Below are positions 59,961-64,000 of a stretch of DNA of 64,000 nt, piece by piece. Below the pieces are notes generated by a model. The model saw only the letters and a list, made by a program, of their open reading frames with translations. It made no database searches and was not told the DNA's origin. The first letter of the stretch is position 1. Each line of letters starts with the position of its first letter. The DNA comes from an uncultured bacterium (GTDB lineage: Bacteria; Bacteroidota; Rhodothermia; Rhodothermales; UBA10348). A program made the position numbers and the translations under genes. Location of the stretch: assembly GCA_943788505.1 (NCBI GenBank), contig CALSQR010000001.1, forward strand, positions 682,001 to 746,000, written 5' to 3'.

Positions 59961-61025
59961 ATGGGCGATACTCACCTCATTTCGAATAAGAAGGCTCTTT
60001 ACCCTGTCTCGGACTTCCTCCGGACCTACCTCTCACGATACGGCCGGATCTGGGCAGACTCAATTCGCTACGACGATCTAGGTCGATTTACGAATGCCAT
60101 TCCTGTCTATGACGAGAAAGGATTCGATACGCTCTGGTCAACAGTTCTTTATTCCGATTCAGAGCGCACCGAGATCCACGAAAAGCTGTTAAATGCGTAC
60201 GCTATTCTGAAGGCAGACGGGGATATTTCGATAACAAAATACCTGTTCATTGACCGTGTAGATCAGTGTAATCACGGTAATACGCTTCCCTTTCGCGTTC
60301 GAGTCGTGAACCGTATCAACGAGAACTTTGACTATTTCTATGTCAAAAAAATTGATGCCAACAGGATTTACGGTTTGGAGCTCGAGCACATCCTCTCTCC
60401 CAACCGAATCAACTACTTCATTCACCGCCGAACGATTGTTGAAGAGCATATTATCGGGATCCCAGCCGATGCGTTTCTAAAAGAAGACCTCCCCATCACG
60501 GACTTCGACCGAGTCCGATTGGCCAAGGAGTTCGTGAAATTCAACGAACGTTGCTTCGTCTCTTTACTGGGCGACATGCATTCGGGCAACTTCGTCATCG
60601 AGTTGACGCGGGATTTCGAGAAGTGGCACTTTCGAATTCATTCGATCGACTTTGACCAGCAGAGCCATCATTGGCGAAAAGAGGTATACCTACCCCAATT
60701 TTTTCATCAAAACGATCCCTTCCTGCAGTTAACGATGCAAAACCTTGCGCCGGAAAACGTTCTGCAATACCAGAAGGAAGAACGGAGCCTTATTGCAAAC
60801 CGGGTGAGAGTCTCGCACGGACGATTCAATGCCCTAATGGAGGTTATGCGCGAAGACATCATTTCTACAGACAGCAATATCGAGCGTCTTGGCGCCCAAT
60901 TGGCGCTCCACTATCGGGATAATCGATTTGAAACCTGTGATACGATGGGTGAAATCGTATATCAATCCATCATGCTATTGCTTGAATCATCGGCGCCCGC
61001 TACCTCTCCGCAGACCCGGATCTAA
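59961..61025 (+). CDS. Hypothetical protein with kinase/APH-like motifs
   Basis: FVSLLGDMHSGNFVIEL … FRIHSIDFDQQS resemble the HGDxHxxN and IDFD motifs of aminoglycoside-phosphotransferase-like kinases. Confidence 0.6.
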   Translation: MGDTHLISNKKALYPVSDFLRTYLSRYGRIWADSIRYDDLGRFTNAIPVYDEKGFDTLWSTVLYSDSERTEIHEKLLNAYAILKADGDISITKYLFIDRVDQCNHGNTLPFRVRVVNRINENFDYFYVKKIDANRIYGLELEHILSPNRINYFIHRRTIVEEHIIGIPADAFLKEDLPITDFDRVRLAKEFVKFNERCFVSLLGDMHSGNFVIELTRDFEKWHFRIHSIDFDQQSHHWRKEVYLPQFFHQNDPFLQLTMQNLAPENVLQYQKEERSLIANRVRVSHGRFNALMEVMREDIISTDSNIERLGAQLALHYRDNRFETCDTMGEIVYQSIMLLLESSAPATSPQTRI

Positions 61026-61049
61026 CGGGACGTGTCCGGGAACGCCCAA

Positions 61050-61106
61050 TTGCAGCGGCTATCCAATCAGCGTGGCTATCCTTTTGCAGCGGCTATCCAA
61101 TCGGCG
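61050..61106. repeat. Two direct repeats of 23 bp (22/23 identical), 34-bp period
   Basis: TTGCAGCGGCTATCCAATC(A/G)GCG at 61050-61072 and 61084-61106; second copy contains the stop codon of the MBL gene. Confidence 0.85.
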
Positions 61107-61743
61107 CATGGCCAACTAAAAATGGATTCGAGGTACGTTCTCGTCCAACCGTAGTCTCCGGACCGTGCCCACTGAGCACCCTGAAGTCATCTCCCAATGG
61201 CATCAATTGCTGAAAAATAGATTGCATCAGGATTGGCAGAGAGCCCTCCCACAAATCAGTCCGGCCGATTGAACCGGCAAAAAGAACATCACCGGAATAA
61301 ACCACTTTCGATGCATGGTCCACAAAGCTGACGGAGCCTGGGGAATGGCCGGGCGTGTGACGTACCTCAAGGGAAACGCTGCCAAAAGTGATGGTTTCCC
61401 CAGGTTCAATGAAGCGAATCGGTGCCGGTGGAGGCGTAAGCTGCATCCCAAACATCTGGGATTGCACTTCTGCCCGTTCTAGTAGAACTGATTCCGACGC
61501 GTGGACCTCAATGCCCACGCCAAACTCTTCGCTCAACCGTGCGCAGCCAAAAATGTGGTCGATGTGAGCATGCGTCAACAAAACGCGTGTTAGCTGAGCA
61601 TTCTGTTCGTTGATCCAGTCGATCAAGTGCTGCTGTTCACTCTCGCTTTCACAGGATGGGTCAATTACAATCAGCTCCTCTCCACTCAAAACGATATGGC
61701 AATTGGTAGAAAACGGGTTGAACGTGAAGGATTTGATTATCAT
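61093..61743 (-). CDS. MBL-fold metallohydrolase (glyoxalase II-like)
   Basis: VLLTHAHIDHIFGCARL … VRHTPGHSPGSVSFV … VYSGDVLFAGSIGRTDL … VLSGHGPETTVGRE. Confidence 0.94.
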   Translation of the reverse strand: MIIKSFTFNPFSTNCHIVLSGEELIVIDPSCESESEQQHLIDWINEQNAQLTRVLLTHAHIDHIFGCARLSEEFGVGIEVHASESVLLERAEVQSQMFGMQLTPPPAPIRFIEPGETITFGSVSLEVRHTPGHSPGSVSFVDHASKVVYSGDVLFAGSIGRTDLWEGSLPILMQSIFQQLMPLGDDFRVLSGHGPETTVGRERTSNPFLVGHAPIG

Positions 61744-61890
61744 ACTCCTGCTGTTTGAAACTTATGCTGGTGCGTCGAATACCCGCATTTTCCAACTGAT
61801 TCCCTCCGAATAGGGCGTATTGGGCTTCTCCTGACTCATCCTGATCGGATTCGGACCCGTGCTTTCGGGCCCCTCTGCCACGCAGGTCGA

Positions 61891-63288
61891 ATGAAACAGT
61901 TTCACCGAATGATCCTACGGATGCTGCCCGGCCCATTTCTGGCCTGGCTGACGGTGCTCCTGTTTTTATTAGTCATGCAGTTCTTGATCAAGTATTTGCC
62001 CCAGCTGGTTGGAAAAGGGCTGCCCGTTCCGGTCATCGGCGAATTGATCCTGTATAACCTGGCTTACATGTTAGTTCTGGCAGTTCCTATGGCTGCCTTG
62101 ATTGGAACGGTCATGGCGTTTGGCAAATTGGCAGAATCAAACGCCTACGTCGTAATCAAGGGATCTGGCGTTTCTTTCCCTCAGCTTGTCTGGCCTGTCT
62201 ACCTCGTGGGTATTCTACTAACGGCCGGTATGTGGATGTTTAATACTGAATTTCATCCTGAAGCCAACTTCAGAGCCCGCAACTTGTGGCAAGATATTCG
62301 ATCTGCTAAGCCTGGATTCGATCTGCAAGCTGGCGTCTTCTACGATGGTATCGAAGATTACCGAATCTTGGTGGGCTCGATTCCACCCGACGCACCGAAT
62401 GAACTCGAGGATGTCACGATCTTTGATTATACCGAAGGGGCCCGGTTCCGCACTGACATCCGTGCTTCAAGAGGATATCTCCAGCCCATTCGAGATGGCG
62501 CCACCCTGCATCTCGTCCTGTTCGATGGAGAGGTCCACCGCAAACGGCCGCCGGGAAGTGGGAATGAGGACCGGTACGAGCGCTTAGCCTTCGATCGACA
62601 CCTCATGCGGATATCACTGGAAGATCTGAATTTCACGCGTTCTGACCCCAGAGAGGGACGACGTACCGATCGGACTATGAAGTCGCGTGAAATGATCGAC
62701 TTAGTGGACTCTCTCGATGCGACAGTAGCGACACAACAAAGACATCTTTCAGATATAATCGCGCTGCTAGGAACAGGAGCGGTTACACGCGATGAAGTCG
62801 GGACCCTTATACGGGACGAGGCCCGCTTCACGCTGGCGCAGAATGCTGCCGGTGGTAGTGTTGCGCTTTCTGATGACGCTACCATCCGCACCATTCGAGC
62901 ACTTCGCATGAAAGTGAATTCAGCGCGGGCCGAAATTCAATGGGCGGCCGAGCGAGCGGACAGATACCGAGTTGAGATCCACAAGAAGTACTCTATCGCA
63001 CTGGCCTGTTTGATATTCATGATGATCGGTGCTCCGCTTGGGCTCTTCGTTCGCAAAGGTGGTCTTGGCACTTCAGCCACGTTGGCTGTGGCGATTTTCC
63101 TTTTCCACTGGGTATCACTCGCAAACGGTGAAAAACTGGCCGACCGGGGATTCATCGAGCCGTGGCTGGGTATGTGGCTCGCGGATATCGTGACCGGGGG
63201 TATTGCCATATGGCTAACCTTTGTGGTGTGGAAAGACCTCAGGTCTATTCCATCCTATTCATTCACTCTGCCCTGGCGAAGATCGTGA
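61891..63288 (+). CDS. LptF/LptG-family (YjgP/YjgQ) permease
   Basis: LRMLPGPFLAWLTVLLFLLVMQFLIKYLPQLVGKGLPVPVIGELILYNLAYMLVLAVPMAALIGTVMAFGKLAESNAYVVIKGSG. Confidence 0.92.
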   Translation: MKQFHRMILRMLPGPFLAWLTVLLFLLVMQFLIKYLPQLVGKGLPVPVIGELILYNLAYMLVLAVPMAALIGTVMAFGKLAESNAYVVIKGSGVSFPQLVWPVYLVGILLTAGMWMFNTEFHPEANFRARNLWQDIRSAKPGFDLQAGVFYDGIEDYRILVGSIPPDAPNELEDVTIFDYTEGARFRTDIRASRGYLQPIRDGATLHLVLFDGEVHRKRPPGSGNEDRYERLAFDRHLMRISLEDLNFTRSDPREGRRTDRTMKSREMIDLVDSLDATVATQQRHLSDIIALLGTGAVTRDEVGTLIRDEARFTLAQNAAGGSVALSDDATIRTIRALRMKVNSARAEIQWAAERADRYRVEIHKKYSIALACLIFMMIGAPLGLFVRKGGLGTSATLAVAIFLFHWVSLANGEKLADRGFIEPWLGMWLADIVTGGIAIWLTFVVWKDLRSIPSYSFTLPWRRS

Positions 63289-64000
63289 TCGTTGACCGAC
63301 CTGGAATATTATACCTCGTGCCTACGCCTATCGGAAATCTTTCCGACATGAGCGCTCGCGCTATTGAAGTCCTCAGTTCTGTTTCTCTGATAGCCTGCGA
63401 GGACACTCGTACGTCCGGTGTTCTTCTGAATCACTATGGCATCACGACGCCCAGAACATCGTTTCATGCACACAACGAGCACGGCAAGAGCAAACGCATC
63501 CTTGATGAGCTTCGGTTCGGAAAGGATGTTGCACTTATTTCAGATGCTGGATCTCCTGGGATTTCGGACCCAGGGTACCTCCTAGTTAGGGCAGCACTTG
63601 ATGCACATTTGGATGTGACAGCCCTTCCGGGCCCTTCAGCTCTTGTGCCTGCCTTGGCAGCGAGTGGGTTGCCATCGGATCGGTTTGCCTTCGAAGGTTT
63701 TTTGCCCCAGAAGAAAGGACGGCAGACGCGGATCAAAGCGATTGTAGAAGAAGACCGAACCGTGATATTGTACGAGTCGCCTCATCGCCTCCATAAACTG
63801 TTAAAACAACTTGCCGAGTTTGCAGGAGAGGACAGGCAAGTGGTTGTGGCGAGAGAGATTTCAAAAAAATTCGAGGAGTTTCGAAGGGGCACATTGACCG
63901 ACTTGTTAGCCTGGTGCGACTCGCTCGAGAGGGTACGTGGAGAATGCGTTGTTCTACTTGCCTCGGCTCGAGCGTCTGAGCGTCTTAACGAAGCTGCAAA
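63285..64000 (+). CDS. rsmI: 16S rRNA (cytidine(1402)-2'-O)-methyltransferase, partial (GTG start, runs off window)
   Basis: Own translation: VIVDRPGILYLVPTPIGNLSDMSARAIEVL … CEDTRTSGVLLNHYGI … LISDAGSPGISDPGYLLVRAA … LPGPSALVPALAASGLPSDRFAFEGFLPQKKGRQ; open to the window end. Confidence 0.95.
   Translation, partial: MIVDRPGILYLVPTPIGNLSDMSARAIEVLSSVSLIACEDTRTSGVLLNHYGITTPRTSFHAHNEHGKSKRILDELRFGKDVALISDAGSPGISDPGYLLVRAALDAHLDVTALPGPSALVPALAASGLPSDRFAFEGFLPQKKGRQTRIKAIVEEDRTVILYESPHRLHKLLKQLAEFAGEDRQVVVAREISKKFEEFRRGTLTDLLAWCDSLERVRGECVVLLASARASERLNEAA

Noticed and set aside
62427-62909. 160-aa minus-strand ORF antisense to lptF/G
   Set aside because: Arg/Ser-rich shadow ORF with no recognisable domain
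1-64000. Search for prophage, transposase, integrase, toxin-antitoxin or defence-system genes
   Set aside because: No translated ORF showed recognisable motifs of these classes

Overview
This 64 kb window looks like chromosomal sequence from a Bacteroidota-like bacterium. Surface and export proteins (TonB receptor plus DUF4249-like protein, PorV/PorQ-like proteins, a FlgD/T9SS-like C-terminal domain) suggest a Rhodothermia or Balneola-type lineage; that placement is inference. It is gene-dense and mostly housekeeping: galactokinase (partial), lysA, rplU-rpmA, ppiD, dapF, phoH-like, panD, panC, fumC, ppk1, dnaG, gyrA, lysine 6-aminotransferase, lipA, coaD, rsmD, pdxJ, era, pdxB, bshA, lptF/G and rsmI (partial). 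I saw no rRNA, tRNA, CRISPR array, prophage or transposon. The most interesting locus is a tight same-strand cluster (1619-9575). It encodes an OlsB/GlsB-like N-acyltransferase, an OlsA/PlsC-like acyltransferase, a DinB-fold protein, a 902-aa three-part membrane protein (alpha/beta-hydrolase + DedA/VTT + ATP-grasp-like), an orphan MlaE-type permease and a cation-chloride-cotransporter-like carrier. I propose it as a candidate aminolipid synthesis, modification and transport system. Other points of interest are an orphan PilM-like/pseudopilin-like pair, a polytopic membrane subtilase, an APH-kinase-like protein beside bshA, a PorV/cargo-like surface cluster, three stacked perfect inverted repeats upstream of a MOSC gene, a hairpin-bounded intergenic segment after rpmA, and repeated short overlaps of convergent stop codons. 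All assignments come from reading the translated ORFs; no database search was run.
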